Shown here: positions 25,943 to 32,895 of the stretch, one piece after another
Layout: each line of letters starts with the position of its first letter
Position numbering within the stretch: position 1 is the stretch's first letter
Assembly: GCA_900769565.1 (NCBI GenBank)
Contig: CAAGHC010000030.1
Location: 1-64,000 of the forward strand
Reading direction: 5' to 3'
DNA from: Clostridia bacterium
Lineage (GTDB): Bacteria > Bacillota > Clostridia > Christensenellales > Borkfalkiaceae
Length of the DNA: 64,000 nt
Position numbers and translations under genes: made by a program
The notes under the pieces: model-generated
What the model saw: only the letters and a program-made list of their open reading frames with translations
The model's database searches: none
What the model was told of the DNA's origin: nothing

Positions 25943-26068
25943 TTATTTAGACGAGCAAATAGCCGTTACTATAATTCCGATTAAGGACATAATACCGTGT
26001 CCTATAATGAGAATACCTGCTAATCCATACCTAAACACTTTGCCTATAACATTAAATACTTTACCCAT
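25943..26068 (-). CDS. Small membrane protein, 41 residues
   Basis: Starts MGKVFNVIGKVFRYG and continues with one hydrophobic segment (GLAGILIIGHGIMSLIGII) before a short tail ending CSSK. A textbook GGAGG lies six bases before the ATG, and the gene fits tightly between its neighbours (12 bases either side), which argues that it is real in spite of its size. The function is unknown; single-span peptides are frequent in mobile-element operons. Confidence 0.6.
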   Translation of the reverse strand: MGKVFNVIGKVFRYGLAGILIIGHGIMSLIGIIVTAICSSK

Positions 26069-26080
26069 AATATACCTCCG

Positions 26081-26446
26081 TTATATTGCATATACAAGTT
26101 CATTTAGAATTTCATTTTCTATAATGCCCTTGATTTCGGTTTCAATCTGCAAGTCCTTTATAAAGTCCCCCGTTTTCTTGAACCTTTCGGATTTAGATAG
26201 TTTAGCATACATCGTGTCATACAAATCAGCCGCTTGTCTATCAATACCGTGTAAGTATTCGGGGAGTTGCCCTGCAAGAACCATCAACATTTCAGGCTTA
26301 TTTTCTTCAATATGGATTCTTGCCAAAGAACCATACTTGCCGTAAACTTGTTTTTCGGGCTTTACAATTTTCTGATATTCCCGAACTTCTTTTACTGTAA
26401 GCTCTTCATTTTTTGCTACTCTTTCAAGTAATTTTGTCTTGTTCAT
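26081..26446 (-). CDS. TnpV-like transposon protein
   Basis: A 121-residue protein resembling the TnpV family, which accompanies the Tn4451/Tn4453 group of mobilisable transposons and related elements of Clostridia. The core is YGSLARIHIEENKPEML, then LPEYLHGIDRQAADLYDTM, ending in the typical IIENEILNELVYAI. Its biochemical role is not known. AGGAGGAG precedes the ATG. It is first in a three-gene unit behind a sigma-A promoter with an overlapping palindrome. It is one of the clearest signs that the sigG insert is a mobile element. Confidence 0.75.
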   Translation of the reverse strand: MNKTKLLERVAKNEELTVKEVREYQKIVKPEKQVYGKYGSLARIHIEENKPEMLMVLAGQLPEYLHGIDRQAADLYDTMYAKLSKSERFKKTGDFIKDLQIETEIKGIIENEILNELVYAI

Positions 26447-26470
26447 AAAACTTCTCCTCCTGTCGGTGTT

Positions 26471-26511
26471 TATCGTATTAACACGATAGCACTTTGTTTT
26501 GTGTTTGTCAA
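26471..26511 (-). promoter_or_regulatory. Promoter and operator-like palindrome of the tnpV-like unit
   Basis: TTGACA (26506-26511), 17-bp spacer, TATCGT (26483-26488). The -10 is part of the 18-bp inverted repeat TATCGTATTAACACGATA (26471-26488; 16 of 18 positions symmetric), a likely repressor site. No repressor gene of recognised type is in the element. Confidence 0.65.
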
Positions 26512-26563
26512 TAGTTTTTCGACACTTTTTTTAATTTTTTTCAAAAATTTTTCAATTATTTTC

Positions 26564-26595
26564 GGGCAAACACCCGTATTTCAGAGTGTTTGCCC
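26564..26595 (-). terminator. Intrinsic terminator after the surface-protein gene
   Basis: Ten-base arms GGGCAAACAC and GTGTTTGCCC with a 12-base loop, followed by AT-rich sequence, 19 bases after the stop. Confidence 0.85.
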
Positions 26596-26614
26596 TATAT
26601 ATATAATGTTTACG

Positions 26615-27861
26615 TTATGTTACGAGCAAGGCTATCCCCTGCACAAGATAGGGAACTGCCACCAATATTGCGAAGATAACCACAAGACCGATACCATAGT
26701 TTACAAGCATTTTCTTTGCTTTTACCTTATCTTCGTTCTTGTTAGCAATAATAATCGCAATACCCATAGCAATACTCCATACTCCTGCTGTTGCAAGGAA
26801 TACCCAAATCATATACGGGCTATATTCGTCAAAAAGATACGTCACATAGTTAGAAACCTTTTCGTACTGTTCGCCCAATTCTTGGTCGTAGGAATCAGCA
26901 CAAATAATGCAAGCATAAGTTCTAATAATGTTTCCGTCTGCCGTTTCCACATCCGTAATCTCATAGTTGTGTCCGTGACAAGGAATTACCTCGATTTTCT
27001 CATAATCGCACTTAGTACAACCATAATATCTTTCGCCGTTTTCCGTACAGTTGGCTGCAAGCAAGACGTGTGTTTCAAGCGAGTGACCGCTTGGGCTTAC
27101 AATATCGGTTCTATATTCATATTGACAGTCAAGACAAACGTGTAATACGCACCCCTCTTCCTCACAAGTCACGGGAACATAGCTTTCAACATAATCGTGT
27201 CCGTTTGCTTTCAACATAGTTGTTTTATATGTATCAGCGCAACGAGAACAACATTGACCGATATCACAAAGAGCTTATATGTTTGACCTTGCGTTGTATT
27301 CGTTGTATAAGTCGTAATACCGTCTGAAAAGCTTGCCGTATATCTATTGCCACACTCATAAATCATCGGATATGTCCCGTCTATTTTATAGGCAATCGTC
27401 ATCGAGTCCGATGCAGCAGTCACGGTATATAAAGTGCCGGTTACTGTTTCGTCAATCGTTGTATCGTATGCTTTTGATACGGCGTTAGCCATTGTTGTAT
27501 CATTTGTAAACCAAATAGAATCTGCGCCATAAAGCAATTCCGTATTTATCGTTACCCCATTTACTTTTACTTCCACGTTAGGGATGTCATAAACGTGAGA
27601 ACTTATAGGAATATAAAAATCGTGAACGCTTCCTTTTGCTCCTAATACTTCGTAGGATAGTTTTTCTTCTATTTGATAATCTGCAACCGTTGAAATGTCA
27701 TACAATACGTTTTCTTTTACAATAACGTTTTCTTGCGTGTATAGCGAATATGTTGGAAAATGTTCTTCGTAAGAAGCAGCATTAACTTGTCGAGAACCAT
27801 CAAAGCTCACAACTAAAAAAAGAGAACAAAAAACTAAAACAAATGCTAATATTTTCTTCAT
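26615..27861 (-). pseudogene. Cys-rich surface protein, frameshifted
   Basis: The upstream part (27861 to about 27273) begins with signal peptide MKKILAFVLVFCSLFLVV and an extracellular beta-rich region. At about 27273-27276 the frame must shift by -1; after it come CDIGQCCSRCADTYK and repeated GH...C...CxxC units (GHDY, GHSLE, GHNYE, with CLDC, CTKC, CIIC), then two membrane segments at the C-terminus. The simplest explanation is loss of one G, since restoring it gives a continuous TYKALCDIGQC. No slippery heptamer is seen, so a sequencing error or a recent mutation is more likely than programmed frameshifting. As read, the gene would make a truncated protein. Cargo of the element; role unknown. 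Confidence 0.75.
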
Positions 27862-27880
27862 ACAAGTCCCTATAAAGCAC

Positions 27881-27921
27881 AAAAAGCCGCTAAACATACT
27901 GCTATATGTTCGACGGCTTTT
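27881..27921 (-). terminator. Second leader terminator before the surface protein
   Basis: AAAGCCG/CGGCTTT arms with an inner ACATA/TATGT stem, then T-rich sequence, 20 bases before the ATG of the surface-protein gene. With the hairpin at 27945-27977 it makes two successive terminator-like structures in one leader. Confidence 0.65.
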
Positions 27922-27944
27922 AATTATTAAGTTCATTAGCATAA

Positions 27945-27977
27945 TAAAAAATGCCGCCCTCTTGCGAAAGCGGCACT
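27945..27977 (-). terminator. First leader terminator before the surface protein
   Basis: TGCCGC/GCGGCA stem with 12-base loop followed by six T on the minus strand. It directly follows the folded leader domain, as an expression platform would. Confidence 0.75.
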
Positions 27978-28157
27978 GCAGATTATACCCTTTCACAAGT
28001 TACCACACTTCTTTTTTCGCTCACGTTTGCCTAAAAGGAACATAAACGGATTGGATATAATTCTACCGAAATTATACCCTTAAAGACAAACATATATAAT
28101 TGAGCGAAGTCTAAAATACTCCTTGACAAAAATTATAAAAGAAAGTGTGGTACTATT
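27978..28157 (-). ncRNA. Structured leader RNA of unassigned class
   Basis: Downstream of a strong promoter, about 150 bases fold into a closed domain: an outer helix of ACCACACTT with AAGTGTGGT, an inner helix TTCGCTCA with TGAGCGAA, and within it two hairpins (GGGTATAATTTC/GAATTATATCC and CGTTT..AAACG). A terminator hairpin follows. This is the layout of a riboswitch or protein-binding attenuator. I compared it mentally with c-di-GMP, SAM, preQ1, THF and T-box types and do not recognise it. It occupies the 428-bp stretch 27862-28289, which holds no gene. Confidence 0.6.
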
Positions 28158-28186
28158 ATTATATCCCTTTTACATTAAAAAGTCAA
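28158..28186 (-). promoter_or_regulatory. Strong sigma-A promoter of the structured leader
   Basis: TTGACT (28181-28186), 17-bp spacer, TATAAT (28158-28163). Confidence 0.88.
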
Positions 28187-28249
28187 TCTGAAATGACGGG
28201 CATAAATTAAATTGCTGATTATCCCCCAAAAAATTATAACTCATATTAA

Positions 28250-28282
28250 AGAAAAAGAACTGCCACTTTTTGACAGTTCTTT
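28250..28282 (-). terminator. Intrinsic terminator after the repeat protein
   Basis: AGAACTG/CAGTTCT arms and a T-rich tail on the minus strand (TTTTTCTTT), immediately after the stop at 28290. Confidence 0.85.
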
Positions 28283-28289
28283 CTTTTTG

Positions 28290-29234
28290 TCAGTCACTTG
28301 TAATTGCAACTTCTTTCTCCAACTCTTTACTAAACTCTCTGAAGAATAAGTTTTCACCACAGTCAACACTAATTATTCGCACCGACTTAATTTTAGCTTT
28401 TTCCTTTGCTATGCGTTCAGCCTCAAAATCAAAAAGTTCTAATCCACAATACTTTACTAAATTACGCCAACCCTTTATGTTTAATTGTTTTCCTATGAAA
28501 TCCGCATTACAACAAGCTTGCTCGTTCCTTCTTCTATTGAAGTCATCGCTACTTCTTGGTTGAACTCGTTTATACTCACTTATAAATTCTGCAACGTAGT
28601 CACGTTGGCTCAAACATTGTTCACGATGTTTTTCAAATAGAATCGGGATATGTTTTTCTAACCATTTTAGATATGTTGTTTTCCACTTGTATTTGAATAT
28701 TCCATAGTAAGGAAGTTCTTCGGATTCTTCCATCTCATCTTGTGTTGGAACTCGATTATACTTCTCATAGAAAGATACGATACAGTTGACCATATTTGTT
28801 TCGTTCCACTTTGTTGTTGGATACTCACTTAACATCTCTTGTAAGCGTTCTCTTTCTTCGCCGTGTAAAACTTCGATTGCTAACAATAGACTTTTCTTTC
28901 TCGTCGTCTTAGGTGGAATATAATCTCCAAAGTTGGAATCAATCCATTGTCGGGCAGTAACCCCAAATAGATATTTGAAGTTAGTGTGAAAAGGAAGTTC
29001 TCCTTTCTTTTCTAAATCCGTTACAGTTGGCAAACGATGATTTTCTAAATAAAAGTTGTCGATACAATCTTTTGCTATCTTTTCTGACCACTGTAATATC
29101 GGCACTCCTGTCGCAAGTTCTTGAAGTATAGCGATTTCTTCTTCACGGTTTTCTTGCTTCTCTAATAACGAAATTGCCTTATAAATTGCGGCTTTTCTTG
29201 TAATAGGGAGCTTTTCTTGAGTGTTCATAGACAA
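28290..29234 (-). CDS. Repeat protein directly behind sigG-N, unknown function
   Basis: A 314-residue soluble protein. Two clear repeats of about 45 residues share the pattern FYxxxxRxPTxxDxExxxELPxxxxFKYxxxxTxxxWL (around residues 62-105 and 150-195), and a weaker third begins FISEYKRVQP. The pattern recalls the homing-endonuclease-associated DNA-binding repeats, but no nuclease domain is visible. Start is TTG at 29234 (five bases after GGAGG) or ATG at 29228. It begins only 30 bases after the broken sigG end, on the same strand with no terminator, so it should be transcribed from the sigG promoter in the forespore. That placing suggests a role linked to excision or to sensing SigG expression; this is inference. 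Confidence 0.65.
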   Translation of the reverse strand: MSMNTQEKLPITRKAAIYKAISLLEKQENREEEIAILQELATGVPILQWSEKIAKDCIDNFYLENHRLPTVTDLEKKGELPFHTNFKYLFGVTARQWIDSNFGDYIPPKTTRKKSLLLAIEVLHGEERERLQEMLSEYPTTKWNETNMVNCIVSFYEKYNRVPTQDEMEESEELPYYGIFKYKWKTTYLKWLEKHIPILFEKHREQCLSQRDYVAEFISEYKRVQPRSSDDFNRRRNEQACCNADFIGKQLNIKGWRNLVKYCGLELFDFEAERIAKEKAKIKSVRIISVDCGENLFFREFSKELEKEVAITSD

Positions 29235-29259
29235 ATTTACCTCCGATGCTTGTATTGCA

Positions 29260-29282
29260 TTTCGCTATACAAACATCATTGG
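29260..29282 (-). mobile_element. Element attachment half-site, sigG N-terminal side
   Basis: TTTCGCTATACAAACATCAT plus T (29260-29280), then GG (29281-29282) leading into sigG codons. It pairs as an inverted repeat with 24798-24818. The stop of the truncated sigG (TAG, 29265-29267) is made by this element sequence. Confidence 0.85.
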
Positions 29283-29564
29283 CACGGCGTAGGTCGAAAA
29301 TTTAACGCCAACCGATAAATCAAAGTTGTCTATTGCCTTTATTAAACCTATACACCCTGCCTGAAAAACGTCGTCCGAGTTAGCGTTCTTTAAATGAAAA
29401 CGCTTAATCACCGATAAAACTAGGCGCATATTTGACACGGTAAATTCTTCCCTAGCGTTTTGGTCGCCCGATTTAAGCGCTACCAACAAGCGTTGACTTT
29501 CTTTTTCCGAAAGTTTAGGAAGCGTTGCCGTATTCACACCACAGATTACTACTTTATTTGCCAT
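29265..29564 (-). CDS. sigG: sigG, N-terminal part of the interrupted gene
   Basis: Encodes SigG from its start (MANKVVICGVNTATLPKLSE) through regions 1.2 to 2.3, with MRLVLSVIKRF, DDVFQAGCIGLIKAIDNFDL and KFSTYAVPM; three foreign codons (MFV) and a TAG supplied by the element then end the frame. Bacillus SigG continues with IIGEI at this point, which is exactly where the other half starts at 24794. The fragment lacks region 4 and cannot be a working sigma factor. ATG at 29564 with AGGAGGA upstream. A sigma-F-type promoter precedes it. No spoIIGA or sigE lies upstream, unlike Bacillus. Confidence 0.95.
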   Translation of the reverse strand: MANKVVICGVNTATLPKLSEKESQRLLVALKSGDQNAREEFTVSNMRLVLSVIKRFHLKNANSDDVFQAGCIGLIKAIDNFDLSVGVKFSTYAVPMMFV

Positions 29565-29605
29565 AAAATCCTCCTATGTACTTAAGCGACTAGGCGATTG
29601 AATTT

Positions 29606-29634
29606 AATTATGGGCATTTATAAAGTTTTTATAC
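29606..29634 (-). promoter_or_regulatory. Forespore (sigma-F/G) promoter of sigG
   Basis: GTATA (29630-29634), 14-bp spacer, GCCCATAATT (29606-29615), close to the sigma-F pattern GywTA and GGnrAnAnTw. The spoIIQ-like gene has the same geometry at 50895-50923. sigG is known to be sigma-F dependent in Bacillus. Confidence 0.6.
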
Positions 29635-29654
29635 GAAAAAACGAGCAAACTATT

Positions 29655-29684
29655 ATAAAAAATAAACGCCCGTTCGAGCGTTTA
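29655..29684 (-). terminator. Intrinsic terminator after folT
   Basis: TAAACGC/GCGTTTA arms with T-run on the minus strand, 16 bases after the folT stop and upstream of the sigG promoter. Confidence 0.85.
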
Positions 29685-29699
29685 TCGATTTGCTAAATT

Positions 29700-30293
29700 T
29701 TATTTTTTTCTTTTTAGAAGTTGATTGCGAATTTGCATAAAGGTCGGAAAAGTTAAAAACAGTAGAGCGTAATTTACTAAACTGTTCCAAATTTGACCTT
29801 GAACGAAAAGCCTTGTAGTAAGGTATGCAAAGTACGGCACTCTTCTATTATTGTATAATATCCAAAATGCAGTTGTATTTATCCCTATCGTGCATATTAC
29901 GAACGTTAAAAGACAAACGATAGAAAGTTTAACAAAGGTCGCACCCTTAAACGAAAGTTTTATACAATTCATTATAAAACCCGAAACTAGCGCAATCATA
30001 CCCATTGCCACACCTATCCAAGGCATATACATAAAACCACCGGAATTATATAAAAACCCAACCAAATCACCCAAGAAACAAGCGACGAAACCGTAAAGCG
30101 GACCTATTAGACAGCCGGTTAATGCCGAAAAGAATATCGTAAGTGAAAACTGCGTATCTGCAAACTTAAACTCAAAGAACATATTGCAAACGACGAGCAA
30201 TGCCGTCATTATTGCAACGTACGCTATGCGTTGAGTTTTAGTCGAGTCGCATAAAAGGTCTGACAAAAGCGCTCTTTTCCATTTTTCGAACAT
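29700..30293 (-). CDS. folT: ECF transporter substrate-binding subunit for folate
   Basis: A 197-residue membrane protein with about six hydrophobic segments, an S-component of the ECF vitamin transporters. TQRIAYVAIMTALLVVCNMF opens the first segment, and GCLIGPLYGFVACFLGDLVG is typical of the family. Assignment to folate rests on the THF riboswitch in its leader, which is known to control folT. It needs a shared ECF energising module (EcfA1-A2-T), not present here. I start it at ATG 30293, seven bases after GGGAGA; the longer frame upstream runs through the riboswitch. Its ribosome site lies in a hairpin. Confidence 0.88.
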   Translation of the reverse strand: MFEKWKRALLSDLLCDSTKTQRIAYVAIMTALLVVCNMFFEFKFADTQFSLTIFFSALTGCLIGPLYGFVACFLGDLVGFLYNSGGFMYMPWIGVAMGMIALVSGFIMNCIKLSFKGATFVKLSIVCLLTFVICTIGINTTAFWILYNNRRVPYFAYLTTRLFVQGQIWNSLVNYALLFLTFPTFMQIRNQLLKRKK

Positions 30294-30300
30294 AAAAAAA

Positions 30301-30323
30301 TCTCCCAAAATAAATTTTAGAGA
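30301..30323 (-). promoter_or_regulatory. Ribosome-site hairpin of folT
   Basis: TCTC-TAAAAT pairs with ATTTTG-GGAGA so that the Shine-Dalgarno GGGAG lies in the 3' arm; seven T and the ATG follow. It can act as translation block and perhaps as a weak terminator: a likely expression platform of the riboswitch. Confidence 0.6.
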
Positions 30324-30373
30324 GACCGATAAAATTTTTGCGCCTTGACCGTATTCAACGCGCTTAAAATAAT

Positions 30374-30460
30374 AGCGGACGCGTAAAGACACCGCAGGTT
30401 TACCCTTTCGTTTGCAAACGACATCCCATTTTGCAACACTTGACGCATCTTTACTACTCT
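30374..30460 (-). ncRNA. THF (folate) riboswitch
   Basis: The minus strand shows the conserved blocks of the tetrahydrofolate riboswitch in order: AGAGTAG, GATGCGT, AAGTGT, GGGATGTC, CTGCGGTG, GCGTCCGCT. It lies between a promoter and a folate-type ECF S gene, the usual context. Binding of reduced folate should lower FolT production. Confidence 0.88.
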
Positions 30461-30468
30461 ATGTAAAA

Positions 30469-30498
30469 ATAATAACATTTTTATTTGATTATTGTCAA
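30469..30498 (-). promoter_or_regulatory. Sigma-A promoter of folT
   Basis: TTGACA (30493-30498), 18-bp spacer, TATTAT (30469-30474), placing the transcript start just before the riboswitch. Confidence 0.75.
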
Positions 30499-30507
30499 CA
30501 AAATCTT

Positions 30508-30536
30508 ACATAAAAACCCTTTTGCCGTACATAATA
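30508..30536 (+). promoter_or_regulatory. Possible forespore-type promoter of the DUF421 gene
   Basis: ACATA (30508-30512), 14-bp spacer, GTACATAATA (30527-30536). It has the same spacing as the sigG and spoIIQ-like promoters. The start of transcription would fall at the ATG, consistent with the lack of a Shine-Dalgarno. Short match, by eye. Confidence 0.35.
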
Positions 30537-30541
30537 TCTGT

Positions 30542-31228
30542 ATGGCAGTAACTTTTATTAGAACGCTTATTGTTTTTACTACCTTAATAGTGCTTATGCG
30601 ACTTATGGGCAAACGACAAATCGGCGAAATGCAACCGTTTGAATTTATCGTAACCCTTATTATCGCCGACCTCGCTTGCTTACCACTAGCCGACGTTTCC
30701 ATTCCACTCGTTTACGGAATAGTCGCTATTATTTGCGTCTTTCTTTTACATCAACTACTTTCCCTTTTAGAAAGTAGTGGTAACTTTTTTAAGCGCATAA
30801 TATCGGGTAAGCCTAGCCTTGTAATCAACAAGGACGGCGTGGATATGCAAGAATTAAAGAAAAACAATCTCGGTATAGACGACTTAATAGAATCCATGCG
30901 AACGCAAGGCTACTTTTCGCTTGACGACCTTGATTACGCCGTGTTTGAATCTAACGGCAAACTTTCAGGGCTAGTCAACTCTGAAAGAACTAACGCCCCG
31001 TCCTCTCTACCCATACTGCTAGTAAACAACGGAAAGATTAACAAAAAAAACAGCGCTCTTATACAAACCACAGATAGTGAACTTTGTGCGTTTATTAAAG
31101 ACAACGGTGGCAACCTTAAAAACACCGAAGTTTTAACCGTGGACGGGGACGGCAGAGTGTACGTTAAACAAAAGGGTGAAAGATTTAAGATTTTAACTCT
31201 TAAACTTCCCAAGGGGGTACAATGGTAA
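30542..31228 (+). CDS. DUF421/YetF-family membrane protein
   Basis: A 228-residue protein: three N-terminal membrane segments (MAVTFIRTLIVFTTLIVLM onward) followed by the cytosolic DUF421 domain, with the family motifs RLMGKRQIGEMQPFEFIVT and GKPSLVINKDGVD. YetF-type proteins of Bacillus are membrane proteins, some of them in spores. I start it at ATG 30542 because it begins the conserved region; a TTG 57 bases upstream overlaps the divergent folT promoter. No Shine-Dalgarno is visible. It overlaps the DUF4363 gene by seven bases, a pairing seen commonly in Clostridia. Confidence 0.85.
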   Translation: MAVTFIRTLIVFTTLIVLMRLMGKRQIGEMQPFEFIVTLIIADLACLPLADVSIPLVYGIVAIICVFLLHQLLSLLESSGNFFKRIISGKPSLVINKDGVDMQELKKNNLGIDDLIESMRTQGYFSLDDLDYAVFESNGKLSGLVNSERTNAPSSLPILLVNNGKINKKNSALIQTTDSELCAFIKDNGGNLKNTEVLTVDGDGRVYVKQKGERFKILTLKLPKGVQW

Positions 31229-31599
31229 AAACTTTAATTTCTATGATATGCGTAGCGCTTATTCTGGTAGTTGGCGCTATTTACGAAAACGACTTCGTTC
31301 ACCGCCAGTTCGACGAGTTTCACGACGTTTTAGAAGTTCTTTACGAAAAAGTGGACGACCACGTTGCAACCCAAGAAGACGTTTATTCTGCCCAAAAAAA
31401 CTGGATAGAGAAAAAACGGTATCTGCACGTCTTTATCCCACACAACGAGATAAAGGAAGTTGATTTATGGCTTTCGGAATCGGTTACGCTCGTAAGGGAT
31501 AAAGAGTGGAAAGATGCTATTTCCAAGATAGAAGTATTAAAAGAATTATGCGAACAAGTGCCTAAAACCTTTATGATTACGGCAGATAATATTCTTTGA
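31222..31599 (+). CDS. DUF4363-family protein
   Basis: A 125-residue protein with one N-terminal membrane segment (MVKTLISMICVALILVVGAI) and a helical outer domain (FDEFHDVLEVLYEKVDD, WIEKKRYLHVFIPHNEIKEVD). This matches DUF4363, which regularly follows DUF421 genes and is of unknown function. GGGGG in the end of the upstream gene is its ribosome site. The two proteins may form a membrane complex. Confidence 0.8.
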   Translation: MVKTLISMICVALILVVGAIYENDFVHRQFDEFHDVLEVLYEKVDDHVATQEDVYSAQKNWIEKKRYLHVFIPHNEIKEVDLWLSESVTLVRDKEWKDAISKIEVLKELCEQVPKTFMITADNIL

Positions 31600-31605
31600 T
31601 TTTCC

Positions 31606-31634
31606 TTGACAAAATTATCATTTAGTGATAGACT
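31606..31634 (+). promoter_or_regulatory. Sigma-A promoter of nagA
   Basis: TTGACA (31606-31611), 17-bp spacer, TAGACT (31629-31634). Confidence 0.7.
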
Positions 31635-31661
31635 TTTGTTAATAAATTTATGGAGTTTATT

Positions 31662-32813
31662 ATGAAAGGTTTTGTAAATGCTAGAGCGTATATTTTAGGC
31701 AAAGGCGTAGTAAGCGTAAACATAGGTGTAGAAAACGGTAAAATCGCTTATATAGGCGACGACAGTTCTGTTATTACCGAGCCCTATCCCCTAACAGACG
31801 GACAAGTGGTAATTGCAGGTTTTATTGACCAACACGTTCATGGTGCAGGCGGTGCAGACGCTATTGACGGAACTGAACAAGCGCTAGAAACTATTGCAAA
31901 CTCGCTTGCAACCGAAGGCACTACTTCTTTTTTGGCAACCACTATGACGCAAAGCGTGGAATGTATTTCTACTGCTTTAAAGTCGGTAAAAAGTTATATG
32001 CAAAAAAATCTTAAAACGGGTGCTAAAATCGTTGGCGTTCACCTAGAAGGTCCGTTTATTTCGGATAAGCACAAGGGGGCGCAACCACTTGAATACATAG
32101 CAAAGCACGACGCTAAAGTTTTTGACAAGTATTTTGAAGATAGTGGTAACAGTATTAAAATAGTAAGTCTTTCACCCGAATCTGAAGGCGCAAAAGAATT
32201 TATAGAGCATTTGGTTTCTAAAGGCGTAGTTGCTAGTGCCGGTCATACCGACGCTAAATACGGAGATATGGAAAAGGCTGTTTCTTGGGGGCTTTCGAAC
32301 GTAACGCACACCTTTAACGCACAAAAAGGATTGCACCATAGAGACGTTGGAACGGTTGGTAGCGCACTTCTTTTCGATAGCCTTAATTGCGAAGCGATAT
32401 GCGACACCATTCACCTTTCAGTTCCCGCAATTAAACTTTTAATCAAAAATAAACCCCACGACAAATTGACGCTTATTACCGACTCTATGAGAGCAAAACA
32501 TTTATCCGACGGAATAAGCGACCTTGCAGGTCAAAAGGTTATAGTTAAAAACGGTGAGGCAAGGTTAGAAGACGGCACACTTGCAGGCAGTACCCTTCCT
32601 ATGAACGTCGCTATTAAGAACTTGGTTCTAAAATGCAACGTACCCTTTACCGACGCGGTAGATTTTGCAACCGTGAACCCTGCTAAAAATCTTAAAATGT
32701 TTGACACGATAGGCTCTATCGAAGTGGGCAAGAATGCCGACTTTGCCGTTCTTGACGGAGAATTTAACGTACACCTAACCGTTCGTGACGGCAATATAAT
32801 TTACAAAAAATAA
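31662..32813 (+). CDS. nagA: N-acetylglucosamine-6-phosphate deacetylase
   Basis: A 383-residue amidohydrolase that removes acetate from GlcNAc-6-phosphate, feeding amino-sugar use and wall recycling. Metal and substrate motifs are visible: GFIDQHVHGAGGAD, GVHLEGPFISDKHKGAQ, SAGHTDAKY, THTFNAQKGLHHRDVG, and the catalytic Asp in LITDSM. The ATG at 31662 is right: GGAG lies seven bases before it, and the upstream ATG at 31650 overlaps that site. No nagB or PTS gene is adjacent. A strong terminator follows. Confidence 0.95.
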   Translation: MKGFVNARAYILGKGVVSVNIGVENGKIAYIGDDSSVITEPYPLTDGQVVIAGFIDQHVHGAGGADAIDGTEQALETIANSLATEGTTSFLATTMTQSVECISTALKSVKSYMQKNLKTGAKIVGVHLEGPFISDKHKGAQPLEYIAKHDAKVFDKYFEDSGNSIKIVSLSPESEGAKEFIEHLVSKGVVASAGHTDAKYGDMEKAVSWGLSNVTHTFNAQKGLHHRDVGTVGSALLFDSLNCEAICDTIHLSVPAIKLLIKNKPHDKLTLITDSMRAKHLSDGISDLAGQKVIVKNGEARLEDGTLAGSTLPMNVAIKNLVLKCNVPFTDAVDFATVNPAKNLKMFDTIGSIEVGKNADFAVLDGEFNVHLTVRDGNIIYKK

Positions 32814-32827
32814 TGATTAAAAAATTA

Positions 32828-32854
32828 GGGCGTTGCTTTTTGCAACGCCCTTTT
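32828..32854 (+). terminator. Terminator of nagA, shared with queH
   Basis: GGGCGTTGC/GCAACGCCC with a five-T loop and TTTT tail; the opposite strand also has T-rich sequence, so it may serve the convergent queH unit. Confidence 0.92.
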
Positions 32855-32895
32855 CGTTTGTTTTTTTATTTGTTTTTTCGTTTAATTTCTGTCGG

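Larger units (their letters stand above)
24798..29282 (-). mobile_element. Skin-like intervening element inside sigG (about 4.5 kb)
   Basis: A 4,485-bp insertion between the two halves of sigG. All its genes lie on the sigG strand. Contents from the N-terminal side: a repeat protein of unknown role, a strong promoter with a structured leader, a frameshifted surface protein, a TnpV-like gene under a promoter with an operator-like palindrome, two small genes, a further small gene and a broken large serine recombinase. The two ends form a near-palindromic 44-bp attP when joined. Excision would restore sigG in frame, as with the skin element of sigK. TnpV and a large serine recombinase relate it to Tn4451-type elements. 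Because the recombinase is deleted, excision would need an enzyme from elsewhere. Confidence 0.9.

Noticed and set aside
27260..27290. Programmed -1 frameshift in the surface-protein gene
   Set aside because: No slippery heptamer or downstream stimulatory hairpin at the shift point; one-base loss explains it.
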